Below the pieces are notes generated by a model that searched no databases, was not told where the DNA came from, and saw nothing but the letters and a program-made list of their open reading frames with translations. A stretch of DNA of 64,000 bases from an uncultured Bacteroidales bacterium (GTDB lineage: Bacteria; Bacteroidota; Bacteroidia; Bacteroidales; P3), in assembly GCA_905234665.1 (NCBI GenBank), contig CAJOIV010000014.1, forward strand, positions 1 through 64,000. Reading direction: 5' to 3'. Positions 30,643-38,397 of the stretch are shown one piece after another. A program made the translations under genes and the position numbers. Each line of letters begins with the position of its first letter. Within the stretch, counting starts at the first letter, position 1.

Positions 30643-30918
30643 ATGTGTACATATAACATCACATTAAGCGACTCTCTCATCGAACGGGCACGTCCGGCTA
30701 TCGGACGCGACACAGACATTGCCCAGTGGATGCAACTCCAGATGGAGGCGCTCTTGACCCGTCTTGCAAACACACCAAGGGAAACAGAGCGTCTGCGCCC
30801 TTTCACAATGAAAGAGATAGACGATATGCTCGATGAGGCGGAGGGCGCTTTCGATTCGGGTGACTACCTGACGAATGAAGATGTTTTTCACCGCAGGAGA
30901 GAATCTGTGGCTTTATGA
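30643..30918 (+). CDS. Antitoxin-like protein of a type II TA pair
   Basis: 91 residues. The N-terminus MCTYNITLSDSLIERARPAI and AQWMQLQMEALLTRLA resemble short Bacteroides proteins encoded just before RelE/ParE-family toxins. The helical N-terminal part may dimerise or bind DNA. The acidic C-terminus (about 58-85, DDMLDEAEGAFDSGDYL) would bind the toxin. The stop overlaps the toxin start (ATGA), which is typical of TA operons. Assignment as antitoxin rests mainly on this position. Confidence 0.7.
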   Translation: MCTYNITLSDSLIERARPAIGRDTDIAQWMQLQMEALLTRLANTPRETERLRPFTMKEIDDMLDEAEGAFDSGDYLTNEDVFHRRRESVAL

Positions 30919-31166
30919 AAATCCGATGGCATAAGCGGGCCGTTGCCCAACTCTACGAGGTGGAACAGTCGGTTCTGAAATTGTCAGATATGCCGATGAT
31001 GGGTGCTCTCGATCCGCTATTTGCCCATAGGAAGCGGGCTTACCGCAGCATTATTGTCAGGAAACTCAACAAGGTTGTCTATTATGTCGACGGCGGGGTT
31101 GTCCATATCGCAGCCTTTTGGGACTGCCGTCGCGAACCCAGGAATCAGGCTGCACAAGTGAAATAA
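30915..31166 (+). CDS. RelE/ParE family toxin, shortened
   Basis: 83 residues. The C-terminal half matches the ParE/RelE fold of Bacteroides toxins: PLFAHRKRAYRSIIVRKLNKV, VYYVDGGVVHIAAFWDCRRE. The N-terminal strand (MKIRWHKRAVAQLYEVEQ) leads directly into SDMPMMGALDPLF. From memory, relatives have about 15-20 more residues here, including the second half of the helical hairpin. The protein is therefore shorter than the roughly 100 residues usual for the family and may be inactive or a divergent form. It is translationally coupled to the antitoxin gene. Confidence 0.75.
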   Translation: MKIRWHKRAVAQLYEVEQSVLKLSDMPMMGALDPLFAHRKRAYRSIIVRKLNKVVYYVDGGVVHIAAFWDCRREPRNQAAQVK

Positions 31167-31179
31167 TTAAAGGTATTTC

Positions 31180-31209
31180 TTGTTATATCAAAAAAAGTTC
31201 GTATCTTTG
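31180..31209 (+). promoter_or_regulatory. Promoter of rpmE2
   Basis: TTG (31180-31182), 19-nt A-rich spacer, TATCTTTG (31202-31209), an exact match to the Bacteroidota consensus. It implies a 5' leader of about 95 nt before the rpmE2 start. Confidence 0.85.
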
Positions 31210-31312
31210 CACTCGCATCAAGCAAAGAAATATCAGTAGAAAAAGTAAACAACAACATCAATAACAATCGTTTAAGAGCCACTGCTTAAAACGGCAAAAA
31301 GAACCCAAAAAC

Positions 31313-31570
31313 ATGAAAAAAGGAATCCATCCCGAGAATTACCGTCTTGTTGTCTTCAAAGACATGTCCAACGACAACATGATTCTGACCAAGAGCTGCG
31401 CCGCCACCAAAGAGACCGTCACCTATACCGACGGCAACGAGTACCCTGTGGTGAAGTTGGAAATCTCCAACACGTCGCACCCCTTCTTCACCGGCAAACT
31501 GAAACTCGTCGACACCGCCGGTCGCGTCGACAAGTTCATGAGCAAGTACAAGAAATACGCCAAGAAGTAA
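31313..31570 (+). CDS. rpmE2: 50S ribosomal protein bL31, type B
   Basis: 85 residues. [34 protein letters not shown] and [12 protein letters not shown] are the family hallmarks. The zinc-binding CxxC motifs of the type A form are absent (only one Cys, in [10 protein letters not shown]), so this is the zinc-independent form. It is a monocistronic gene between its own promoter and a strong terminator. Confidence 0.97.
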   Translation: MKKGIHPENYRLVVFKDMSNDNMILTKSCAATKETVTYTDGNEYPVVKLEISNTSHPFFTGKLKLVDTAGRVDKFMSKYKKYAKK

Positions 31571-31596
31571 TTGTAATTTGTTTTAGTTTTCATCTT

Positions 31597-31628
31597 GAGT
31601 CCCGCACCTTTGGCGCGGGACTCTTGTT
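31597..31628 (+). terminator. Terminator after rpmE2
   Basis: GAGTCCCGC / GCGGGACTC stem (31597-31605 and 31615-31623) followed by TTGTT. The 3' end overlaps the -33 element of the next promoter. Confidence 0.85.
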
Positions 31629-31653
31629 ATATTGGAAAAAATGTGTATATTTG
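31624..31653 (+). promoter_or_regulatory. Promoter of the beta-helix/DUF481/fucosidase cluster
   Basis: TTG (31624-31626), 19-nt spacer, TATATTTG (31646-31653). It abuts the rpmE2 terminator hairpin. Confidence 0.85.
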
Positions 31654-31732
31654 CATTCGGGAGCACAAAGCACCCAGTATGGTAAATAGAAAAGTAACAG
31701 ATTGTTAAGTCTTATTAAAACCCTTCACGACT

Positions 31733-33067
31733 ATGAAAAAAACTATTCTTTTCCTGATGGCCCTCTGTGTGGCCGGAACGACCTTTGGTCAGAAGTATTA
31801 TGTCTGCAGTGGCACGGGCAGCAACCGCAACGATGGCAGCAAAGCTTCCCCCTTCAAGAACTTGCAGAAGGCTCTTGATGTGGCCGAGAACGGCGCCACC
31901 ATCTATGTGGCAGAAGGTAACTACTACGGCCTGCTGAACAAAGGCAACATCATTATCACCAAACCCGTGACCATCATTGGCGGCTACAACAGCGACTTCA
32001 CCGAGCGCGATGTGCTGAAGTACCGCAGCATGGTGCAGCCCACCCCCGCCTCCAACGGCACGGCCAGCGGCCAGGGCACCATCCAGCTCAGGAGCATCAA
32101 GGCCCCCACAGAGAAGGTGGTCATTGACGGCCTTATCCTGGACCGCGGCAACTCCATCGCCTATAACGTCAAAGGCGACGGACGCCCCGAGGGCGTGGCA
32201 TCGGCACAGATGAACCCCATCGGCACTGCCGGCATCGGTGGCGCCAACCTCGACGAGAATGTCTCCACCACCGAGACGGCCATGATCTACTTCGATGGCT
32301 ACCAAGGCGTGGTGAACCAAATCAACGTGGAAATCAAGAACTGCGCTTTCCTCAACTGCCCCAACTACGGTATCGTGGGCATGCTGAACGAGGGGTCGCT
32401 GACCATCGACAACTGCATCTTCGTGAATGTCCGTATGGCTACCCTCGACGTGCGCGGTGCCAATGCCAAGAAGGTCATCCCCATCACCTTCACCAACAAC
32501 ACCGTGCTCTTCGTATGGTCCCGTCTGCGCGACCTGGCCGATATGGGCTATGGCTACCGCATGATTCCCGGCACGACCAACACCATCAGCCACAACATCT
32601 TCGGCTGCGCTTGCTTTGCTGCCCTCGACCGTACCCATGTGGACAGCAACAAGGAGCGTGAGGCCATGCGCAAGGAGGCTGTGACTGACAATATCTTCTT
32701 CCTCAACCGCCAGGCCGACCTGACCATCCCCGGCGGCGGCATGTTCATGCGTGTCAGCGCCACCGACTTCGACGATGTGGAGCAGCTCGACAAGGTGTCG
32801 GGCAACAAGGTGCTCACCGACCCGAAGCTGCTTGACGGCAAGGTCGACAAGGCCTATCTGGCAGGCTTCCTGAACCTCAAGTCGTCCAGCACGATGAATG
32901 TCAACTACGGCAGCGCGGCCAATCAATTCCGCTCGGCCATGGGCATGAACCTCCAGGGCACTGGCAGCACCACGGCATCGATGTTCGCCAACCGCTACCC
33001 CTGGGAGGAGGCTCTGAAGCTCTTTGGTGCTGTGCAGGGCTATGGCGCTCAGACAATCAAGAACTGA
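31733..33067 (+). CDS. Secreted right-handed beta-helix protein
   Basis: 444 residues. The signal peptide is MKKTILFLMALCVAGTTFGQ. The next segment, YYVCSGTGSNRNDGSKASPF then KNLQKALDVAENGATIYVAEG, is the usual opening of DUF1565/pectate-lyase-like parallel beta-helix proteins. Repeated strands follow (VVIDGLIL, VEIKNCAFLNCPNYG, LTIDNCIFVN, ITFTNNTVLF, NTISHNIFGC). No catalytic residues can be assigned. As first gene after the promoter, upstream of an outer-membrane barrel and a fucosidase, it may bind or handle glycans in the periplasm or at the surface. Confidence 0.8.
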   Translation: MKKTILFLMALCVAGTTFGQKYYVCSGTGSNRNDGSKASPFKNLQKALDVAENGATIYVAEGNYYGLLNKGNIIITKPVTIIGGYNSDFTERDVLKYRSMVQPTPASNGTASGQGTIQLRSIKAPTEKVVIDGLILDRGNSIAYNVKGDGRPEGVASAQMNPIGTAGIGGANLDENVSTTETAMIYFDGYQGVVNQINVEIKNCAFLNCPNYGIVGMLNEGSLTIDNCIFVNVRMATLDVRGANAKKVIPITFTNNTVLFVWSRLRDLADMGYGYRMIPGTTNTISHNIFGCACFAALDRTHVDSNKEREAMRKEAVTDNIFFLNRQADLTIPGGGMFMRVSATDFDDVEQLDKVSGNKVLTDPKLLDGKVDKAYLAGFLNLKSSSTMNVNYGSAANQFRSAMGMNLQGTGSTTASMFANRYPWEEALKLFGAVQGYGAQTIKN

Positions 33068-33103
33068 GAAGTAAGAACCAAGAGGTAAAAGCCAAGAAGT
33101 AAT

Positions 33104-33856
33104 ATGCGGAAAGTCTTTGTCACCCTGCTCCTGACGGCCTGCGTTGTCACGGCTTCGGCCCAGAAGAGACCTTGGGAATATTCCCTCACCTTCGGCGGCG
33201 AGTTGAAGTCGGGCAATGTCAACACTTTTGTCTTCAATAATAAAGGTGGTATCGAGCGCAACGACAGCCTCCTCTCCCTCAGCGCCAACTACGGTATCAT
33301 CTATGGCATGAAGGACAAGGAGACTTACGACAAAGGCTTCACCGCCACCATCAAGGCCGACCTCTGGCAGTACGACCGCTGGTCACCCTTCATTATGTTC
33401 TCCTACCTGAACAACAAGTTCAAGGGTTTCGAGTACAAATTCAACGGCCTGATAGGCGCCAAGTACCGCATCTATACCATCCCCGGCAGGTGCGACTACT
33501 CCATCTCGGCGGCATACGTGCAGGAGTGGGTGGAATATTTCGAGCAGGACAGGCACAACGAGCGTCTGCGCCCGAAACTGTCGCGTCTCTCTCTGCGCTT
33601 CAAAGTCAAGCAGAAGATCAGTGACGTCGTCTCTATCCTCCACATGACGTTCTACCAGCCCTCACTGATGGAGTTGGATGGATTCAAGAGTTTTAAGGAG
33701 GACTATATCATCACCAGCACCACCTCGATACAGAACAAGATAAGGAGGAACATCTTCCTCGACATCAACTTCGACTACGAGTACCGCAGCGTGGTGCCGG
33801 AAAAGGTAAAGAATACGGATATTATCACCTCAGTATCCCTGAGGGTAAAGTTCTGA
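33104..33856 (+). CDS. DUF481 family outer-membrane beta-barrel protein
   Basis: 250 residues. The signal peptide ends in VTASAQ. The rest is alternating beta strands rich in aromatic residues (YSLTFGGELKSGN, LLSLSANYGIIYGMKD, FIMFSYLNNKFKGFEYK, GAKYRIY) ending in the strand SVSLRVKF. This fits DUF481 (YdiY-like) barrels, whose function is unknown. It lies 36 nt after the beta-helix gene, across a low-complexity GAAGTAA-type gap, and 4 nt before the fucosidase gene, so the three are probably one operon. Confidence 0.8.
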   Translation: MRKVFVTLLLTACVVTASAQKRPWEYSLTFGGELKSGNVNTFVFNNKGGIERNDSLLSLSANYGIIYGMKDKETYDKGFTATIKADLWQYDRWSPFIMFSYLNNKFKGFEYKFNGLIGAKYRIYTIPGRCDYSISAAYVQEWVEYFEQDRHNERLRPKLSRLSLRFKVKQKISDVVSILHMTFYQPSLMELDGFKSFKEDYIITSTTSIQNKIRRNIFLDINFDYEYRSVVPEKVKNTDIITSVSLRVKF

Positions 33857-33860
33857 GAAT

Positions 33861-35309
33861 ATGAAAAAGACTCTCTTCTTCATTTTGGCCCTGGGTTTGT
33901 TCTCCTCTCTTCCCGTCGCGGCACAACAGAAAGGCAAGGTCGTCAGGCATGACCGCGAGGAGGAGACGGACACGGCGATACTGAACCGTGTTGCCGAATG
34001 GCAGGACCTGAAGTTCGGCTTTATGGTGCACTGGGGCATGTATGCCCAGTGGGGCGTGGTGGAGTCGTGGAGCATCTGCAACGAGCCGTGGATTACCCGC
34101 GAGGCCAAGCCAGGTGTCAGGACCACGAGGTCGGGAAGAGTCATCTACGATAGCTACAAGTGGAACTACCGGCGGCTCAACAGGTCGTTCAACCCGAAGA
34201 ACTTCAATGCCCGCCAGTGGGCCGCCTTGGCAAAGGAGGCGGGGATGCGTTATGTGGTGTTCACCACCAAGCACCACGACGGCTTCTGCATGTTCGACAC
34301 CAAGGAGACCAACTACAGCGTGACGGGTCGCGAGTGCCCCTACAGCAGCCAAGCGCAGCCAGACATCACGCGCGACGTGGTGGAAGCCTTCCGTGATGCA
34401 GGGATGTGGACAGGACTCTACTTCTCGAAGCCCGACTGGCATAGCCCCGACTACTGGGCTCCGGAATGGTGCACGCCTGACCGCAACGTGAACTACGACA
34501 TCCAGAAGTACCCCGAGCGGTGGGACCGCTTCAGACATTTCACCTATAACCAGGTGAGGGAGCTGACGCACAACTACGGCGATATCGACATCCTCTGGCT
34601 CGACGGTGGCTGGGTACGTCCGGAATGGAGCATCAACGACGAGTCGCGTGAGTGGCTCGGATGCTACCGCCGCGTGCAGGACATCGGGATGGACAGCCTG
34701 GTAGCCATCGCCCGCGAGGAGAACCCCGACCTCCTCGTTGTGGACCGTTCGGTGGGCGGACGTTACGAGAACTACCGTACCCCAGAGAAGCAGGTGCCCA
34801 AAGAGCCGCTACCCTATGCGTGGGAGACTTGCATGACGATGGGCGACAGCTGGTCGTATGTGCCGAAGGACAACTACAAGAGCACCACCCAACTCATCCA
34901 CCTGCTGGCCGACGTGGTGTCGAAAGGCGGCAACCTGCTGCTGAATGTGGGACCCGACGCCGACGGCAACATCCCGCCAGAGGCTGTGGCAAGGATGAAA
35001 GAGATAGGTGCCTGGCTGCGGGTGAATGGCGAGGCCATATTTGACACGAAACCCCTCCCTCCCTATGGCGGTGGCCGCGTCTGCTACACGCAGAGCAAGG
35101 ACGGCAAGCATAAATATGCCATTGTCCTGCTGTCAAGACCCGCCGGACAGGCGGAGGTCTACCTCCCTCCATGGGTGAAGGATGTGCAGATTCTGGGGAA
35201 AAAGGAGGGCGTCTCCAAGCAGTTGTTGAAGTATCAGGACAGCATGCGGGTGACGATTGTGTCGACCGAGGTGATGCATCATGCCATCGTGCTGGAACTC
35301 TATAACTAA
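33861..35309 (+). CDS. Alpha-L-fucosidase, GH29
   Basis: 482 residues. The signal peptide is MKKTLFFILALGLFSSLPVA. The GH29 catalytic barrel shows the motifs FGFMVHWGMYAQWG, YVVFTTKHHDGFCMFDT, GLYFSKPDWHSP and IDILWLDGGW; the Asp of LWLDGG (near residue 246) is the expected nucleophile. SKGGNLLLNVGPDADGNIP and RMKEIGAWLRVNGEAIF are typical of the C-terminal part. It releases terminal L-fucose from host glycans, probably in the periplasm. No SusC/SusD pair is nearby, so this is not a classical polysaccharide utilisation locus. Confidence 0.93.
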   Translation: MKKTLFFILALGLFSSLPVAAQQKGKVVRHDREEETDTAILNRVAEWQDLKFGFMVHWGMYAQWGVVESWSICNEPWITREAKPGVRTTRSGRVIYDSYKWNYRRLNRSFNPKNFNARQWAALAKEAGMRYVVFTTKHHDGFCMFDTKETNYSVTGRECPYSSQAQPDITRDVVEAFRDAGMWTGLYFSKPDWHSPDYWAPEWCTPDRNVNYDIQKYPERWDRFRHFTYNQVRELTHNYGDIDILWLDGGWVRPEWSINDESREWLGCYRRVQDIGMDSLVAIAREENPDLLVVDRSVGGRYENYRTPEKQVPKEPLPYAWETCMTMGDSWSYVPKDNYKSTTQLIHLLADVVSKGGNLLLNVGPDADGNIPPEAVARMKEIGAWLRVNGEAIFDTKPLPPYGGGRVCYTQSKDGKHKYAIVLLSRPAGQAEVYLPPWVKDVQILGKKEGVSKQLLKYQDSMRVTIVSTEVMHHAIVLELYN

Positions 35310-35395
35310 TGTGTTAATGTGTCAATGTGTAAATGTTTGAGTGGCTGCCGCCCCACTTACACATTCACACATTCACCCATTCAATCATTCACTTA
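35307..35395. repeat. Converging heptamer tracts between convergent genes
   Basis: AATGTGT-type heptamers (about four units) face ACATTCA-type heptamers (about four units) across GTGGCTGCCGCCCCAC. The two arms are roughly reverse complementary, so the gap can fold into a long hairpin and may act as a bidirectional terminator. Confidence 0.6.
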
Positions 35396-36699
35396 TAGTA
35401 TAGCCTGCTGAGCGACTCCTCGGCAAGGTATTGCCTTGCTACCATCTGGATGTCGTCGGCGGTGACTGCGAGGATGTCGCGGCTCATGTCGTCGAGGGTG
35501 TCGACCCGCTCGAAGTTGAGGAATGCCTTGCCGATGCTCTGCATCTCGTTGAGGGCAAGATCGTTGTTGATGGCCATCTGCCCGATGAGCTGCTGCTGGG
35601 CCGCACGCAGCTGCTGCGGGGAGAGTGGGACATCGCGCAGGCGGCGCAATTCGGCAAGGATGAGTTCGGTGCTGCGGTCGGCGGCGCCGGAGTCCACGCC
35701 CGCATAGATGTAGAAGAGGCCCGCGTCGGTGAAGGGGACATACTGCGACTCAATGGTGTAGCAGAAGCCCTGTTTTTCGCGCACAGCGACGTTGAGACGG
35801 GAGTTCAGGGCAGGACCCCCGACAATGTTGTTGAGGAGCGTAAAGGCGGTCTTCTGCGTGTCGAAAAGGGTAGGGGCGGAGCCGCCGATGAGGAGGTGCA
35901 CTTGATGGGTGTGCTTGTTCACCGTGGCGTTGAAAGGGGTGAATTGGCTGTCGCGGGACGACACACTCCTCCGCCCTTCGGGCACCTCCCCTAACTTAGG
36001 GGAGGAGTGGGCGGGAGCCGTTTGTATTTTTGGCTGCTCCCCTAAGTTAGGGGAGCTGTCAGCCCTGCTGACTGAGGAGTGTGCCAAGAAGTGTTTCTCG
36101 CAGAGGTGGACGAGTCGGGAAAAGTCGATATCGCCCACAGCGCTGACGACCATGCGGTCGGGGGTGTAGTGGTCGCGCATGAAGCGGCGCAGCATGTCGG
36201 GCGAGAAGTGCTTGACATTGCGCTTGGTGCCAAGGATGTTGTGGGCGAGGGGATGGGCGCCGAAGATGCGCTCCTCGAAGTCGTCGTAGATGAGGTCGGA
36301 AGGGGTGTCGCGGTAGAGGTTAATCTCCTCGATGACGACATCTTTCTCTTTCTCTATTTCGTGTTCCGGGAAGGTGGAATGGAAGAGTATGTCGGCGAAG
36401 AGCTCGAGGGCGCGCTCCAGATGCTGAGAGAGGACAGAGGCATAGACGCAGGTCTCCTCCTTGGAGGTGAAGGCGTCAAGTTCGCCGCCCACGCCGTCGA
36501 TACGGTTTCGGATATGGTAGGAACGGCGGTGTTCTGTGCCCTTGAAGACGGAGTGCTCGATAAAGTGGGCAATGCCTTCCTCTGCCCCGCGCTCGTCGCG
36601 GGAGCCGACGTTGATGTATACGCCTACGTGGGTGACCACGGAGTGGTTGGGGCTGCAGATGATGCGGAGACCGTTGGGGAGGGTATGCGTGAGGTACAT
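35389..36699 (-). CDS. M16 family zinc metallopeptidase
   Basis: 436 residues. The inverted zinc motif HxxEH is HFIEH near residues 45-49, with the distal Glu in EKDVVIEEINLYRD. The second half carries the R/Y-type region GGPALNSRLNVAVREKQGFCY. There is no signal peptide, so it is probably cytoplasmic, like Bacteroides processing-peptidase homologues. Residues of about 206-246 (HSSVSRADSSPNLGEQP ... HSSPKLGEVPEGRRSVSS) are a palindromic element placed in the linker between the two M16 halves. The ORF stays open. It is the last gene of the minus-strand run that starts at 42315. Confidence 0.92.
   Translation of the reverse strand: MYLTHTLPNGLRIICSPNHSVVTHVGVYINVGSRDERGAEEGIAHFIEHSVFKGTEHRRSYHIRNRIDGVGGELDAFTSKEETCVYASVLSQHLERALELFADILFHSTFPEHEIEKEKDVVIEEINLYRDTPSDLIYDDFEERIFGAHPLAHNILGTKRNVKHFSPDMLRRFMRDHYTPDRMVVSAVGDIDFSRLVHLCEKHFLAHSSVSRADSSPNLGEQPKIQTAPAHSSPKLGEVPEGRRSVSSRDSQFTPFNATVNKHTHQVHLLIGGSAPTLFDTQKTAFTLLNNIVGGPALNSRLNVAVREKQGFCYTIESQYVPFTDAGLFYIYAGVDSGAADRSTELILAELRRLRDVPLSPQQLRAAQQQLIGQMAINNDLALNEMQSIGKAFLNFERVDTLDDMSRDILAVTADDIQMVARQYLAEESLSRLYYK
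35961..36083 (-). repeat. Palindromic coding element, copy D (inside the M16 peptidase)
   Basis: 123 nt (41 codons), sense-oriented in the host gene, no stop in frame. Both CCCCTAA/TTAGGGG stems and the GTCAGC-AGG-GCTGAC hairpin are present. It has the short spacer form, like copy A. Confidence 0.9.
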
Positions 36700-36741
36700 T
36701 GTTCAGTTGAGAGTTGAAAGTTGAAATTGTCTGTCGCAGTC

Positions 36742-36776
36742 TTAATTCCTCATGCCTAATTCCTCATTCCTAATTA
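36742..36776 (-). repeat. CCTAATT/CCTCATT heptamer tract
   Basis: About five imperfect units. On the minus strand the tract encodes the last residues and the stop codon of the ligase-like gene. Confidence 0.75.
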
Positions 36777-38397
36777 AAAGAGAGAAGGGGAGGGTGACGA
36801 AGGTGATGCCCGCGAGGGTGGCGAGGGTGTTGTCAGCCATGAAGGAGACGAGGACTATGACGATGTGGGCGAGGAGAATTGAGAATTGAGAATTGAGAAT
36901 TGAGAATTGCCGCAGGCAGCGCACGAAGAAGAAGGCGATGATGAGAAGTCCCACCCATCCGAAAGCCACGAGGAAGGTGAGGTATTGGTTGTGGAGGTGG
37001 AAGTTGGAACCCGCCAGAGGCGATTGGGTCTTGCGAAGCTCATCCTGAAGGGCTTGCTGGATGCCGCCGGTGCCGTAGCCGAGGAGGGGCGCGCGCCGGT
37101 GCATCGTCCAGCCCGCGCGCCACAGCTCCAGCCGCTGGAGGGTGGAGAAGTTACTGACGCTGCGGAAACAACGGTAGTTCTCGTACTCGTAGAAGAGGAC
37201 GTAGAAGAGCTTGCGGGGGTCGCGCTGGAGGTATACGGGGTTGGCGACGCCGTGCTCGATGGCGGCCACGTCGTCGGGCGTGAGGTGCGTCATGCCGAGG
37301 CTGTCCTTGGTGGCGCCGATGGCATTGAGGTAGCGCAGCAGGGCGGGGTAGACGGTATAGCCCACGGGGGTGAGGGAGTCGAAGGGATAGTCGCTGAGCT
37401 TGCGCCACTGCTCGCGCATCTCCTGCTCGCAGACATATTGGTGGACGTAGTTGCCGTTCTCGATGAGGCCGTCCTGCCGGTGCAGGTAGGGGTTGCCATT
37501 GGCGGTGAGGGGCGGACGCACGGCGTCGGTGGAGGGGGTGCGGAGGGTGTAGTACTCGTGGTGGTAGTAGAGCGTTGCGCCGCCAATGGCGAGCCATGCC
37601 GCCACTCCTGCCGAGAGGGCGAGCCAGCGCACCTTCGGCGCGAGCCGACGCCAGCAGGCGAGGGGCATCACCAGCGCCAGTACCAGAAGGATGATGATGG
37701 AAGTGTAGGCATGGATGAGGAAGATGAAGAAGAGGAACCAGAGGACGAGACACACTCCTCCGGTCCTTCGGACCACCTCCCCTAACTTAGGGGAGGAGTG
37801 GCTACCGCGGTTAGATGCAGAGTCAGAAACAAGGTGTATCTCAGGCTGCTCCCCTAAGTTAGGGGAGCAGTCAGCTTTGCTGACTGAGGAGTGTGTCAAG
37901 TCTGAAACCAGCAGCAGTACTATGCAGAAGCAGAGATGGAGGCCGAAGCGGATGTGCGAGATATGGGGGACAATGTCGCGGTAGGGGAGGTCCGGAATGG
38001 TGAGGTAGCGCACGAGTCCCACGATGGTCATGGCGAAGACCCCCGCGACATAGCATGCCGCCACGCAGAGTCCCTCGCGCCGGTCGAGTGGCTTCGAGGT
38101 GAGCACCACCAACGGGATGGCCAGGAAGGGGAGTCCTATCTGGAGGACATAGAGCGTGTGGGAGAGGTCGCGGGTGCCGATGCTCCAGATGAGTGTGACC
38201 CCGGCGACGGCCAAGATGGCATGCAGGGGGCGGTTGTGGCGGAAGTCTGAGAACTTCTCGCGCCAGTTCCATGAGAGCACCCAGTTGGCGAAGAGGAAGA
38301 CCCACGCCATGTTGGAGAAGAACACCGAGGTGGTCATGCTCGCCGCCAGGCCGCAGAGCAGGAAGATGTAGATGTATCTATGAATCCTACTTCTCAC
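36742..38397 (-). CDS. O-antigen ligase/polymerase-like membrane protein
   Basis: 551 residues with about ten transmembrane helices. The large loop and following helices resemble Wzy_C/WaaL proteins, with SNFHLHNQYLTFLVAFGWVG as the family signature. Such enzymes polymerise O-antigen or transfer it to lipid A core in the inner membrane. The proposed start is GTG 38397, which overlaps the end of the S41 gene. Residues of about 168-216 are a palindromic element lying between hydrophobic segments (CIVLLLVSDL and LVLWFLFFIFLIHAY). A second insertion, QFSILNSQFSIL, comes from the GAGAATT tract, and the C-terminus (RNEELGMRN and the stop) comes from a CCTAATT tract. All keep the frame open. Confidence 0.85.
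   Translation of the reverse strand: MRSRIHRYIYIFLLCGLAASMTTSVFFSNMAWVFLFANWVLSWNWREKFSDFRHNRPLHAILAVAGVTLIWSIGTRDLSHTLYVLQIGLPFLAIPLVVLTSKPLDRREGLCVAACYVAGVFAMTIVGLVRYLTIPDLPYRDIVPHISHIRFGLHLCFCIVLLLVSDLTHSSVSKADCSPNLGEQPEIHLVSDSASNRGSHSSPKLGEVVRRTGGVCLVLWFLFFIFLIHAYTSIIILLVLALVMPLACWRRLAPKVRWLALSAGVAAWLAIGGATLYYHHEYYTLRTPSTDAVRPPLTANGNPYLHRQDGLIENGNYVHQYVCEQEMREQWRKLSDYPFDSLTPVGYTVYPALLRYLNAIGATKDSLGMTHLTPDDVAAIEHGVANPVYLQRDPRKLFYVLFYEYENYRCFRSVSNFSTLQRLELWRAGWTMHRRAPLLGYGTGGIQQALQDELRKTQSPLAGSNFHLHNQYLTFLVAFGWVGLLIIAFFFVRCLRQFSILNSQFSILLAHIVIVLVSFMADNTLATLAGITFVTLPFSLLIRNEELGMRN
36874..36908 (-). repeat. GAGAATT heptamer, five perfect units
   Basis: Exactly 35 nt. On the coding strand it reads AATTCTC and encodes FSILNSQFSIL inside the ligase-like membrane protein. 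One unit more or less would shift the frame. Confidence 0.9.
37750..37896 (-). repeat. Palindromic coding element, copy E (inside the ligase-like gene)
   Basis: 147 nt (49 codons), sense-oriented, open in the host frame. The perfect terminal arms ACACACTCCTC / GAGGAGTGTGT are retained. It has a longer central spacer related to copy B (CATCTAACCGCGG-type). Confidence 0.9.

Noticed and set aside
31597-31700. Riboswitch between rpmE2 and the beta-helix gene
   Set aside because: The hairpin is a simple terminator followed immediately by a complete promoter; no conserved aptamer pattern is visible.
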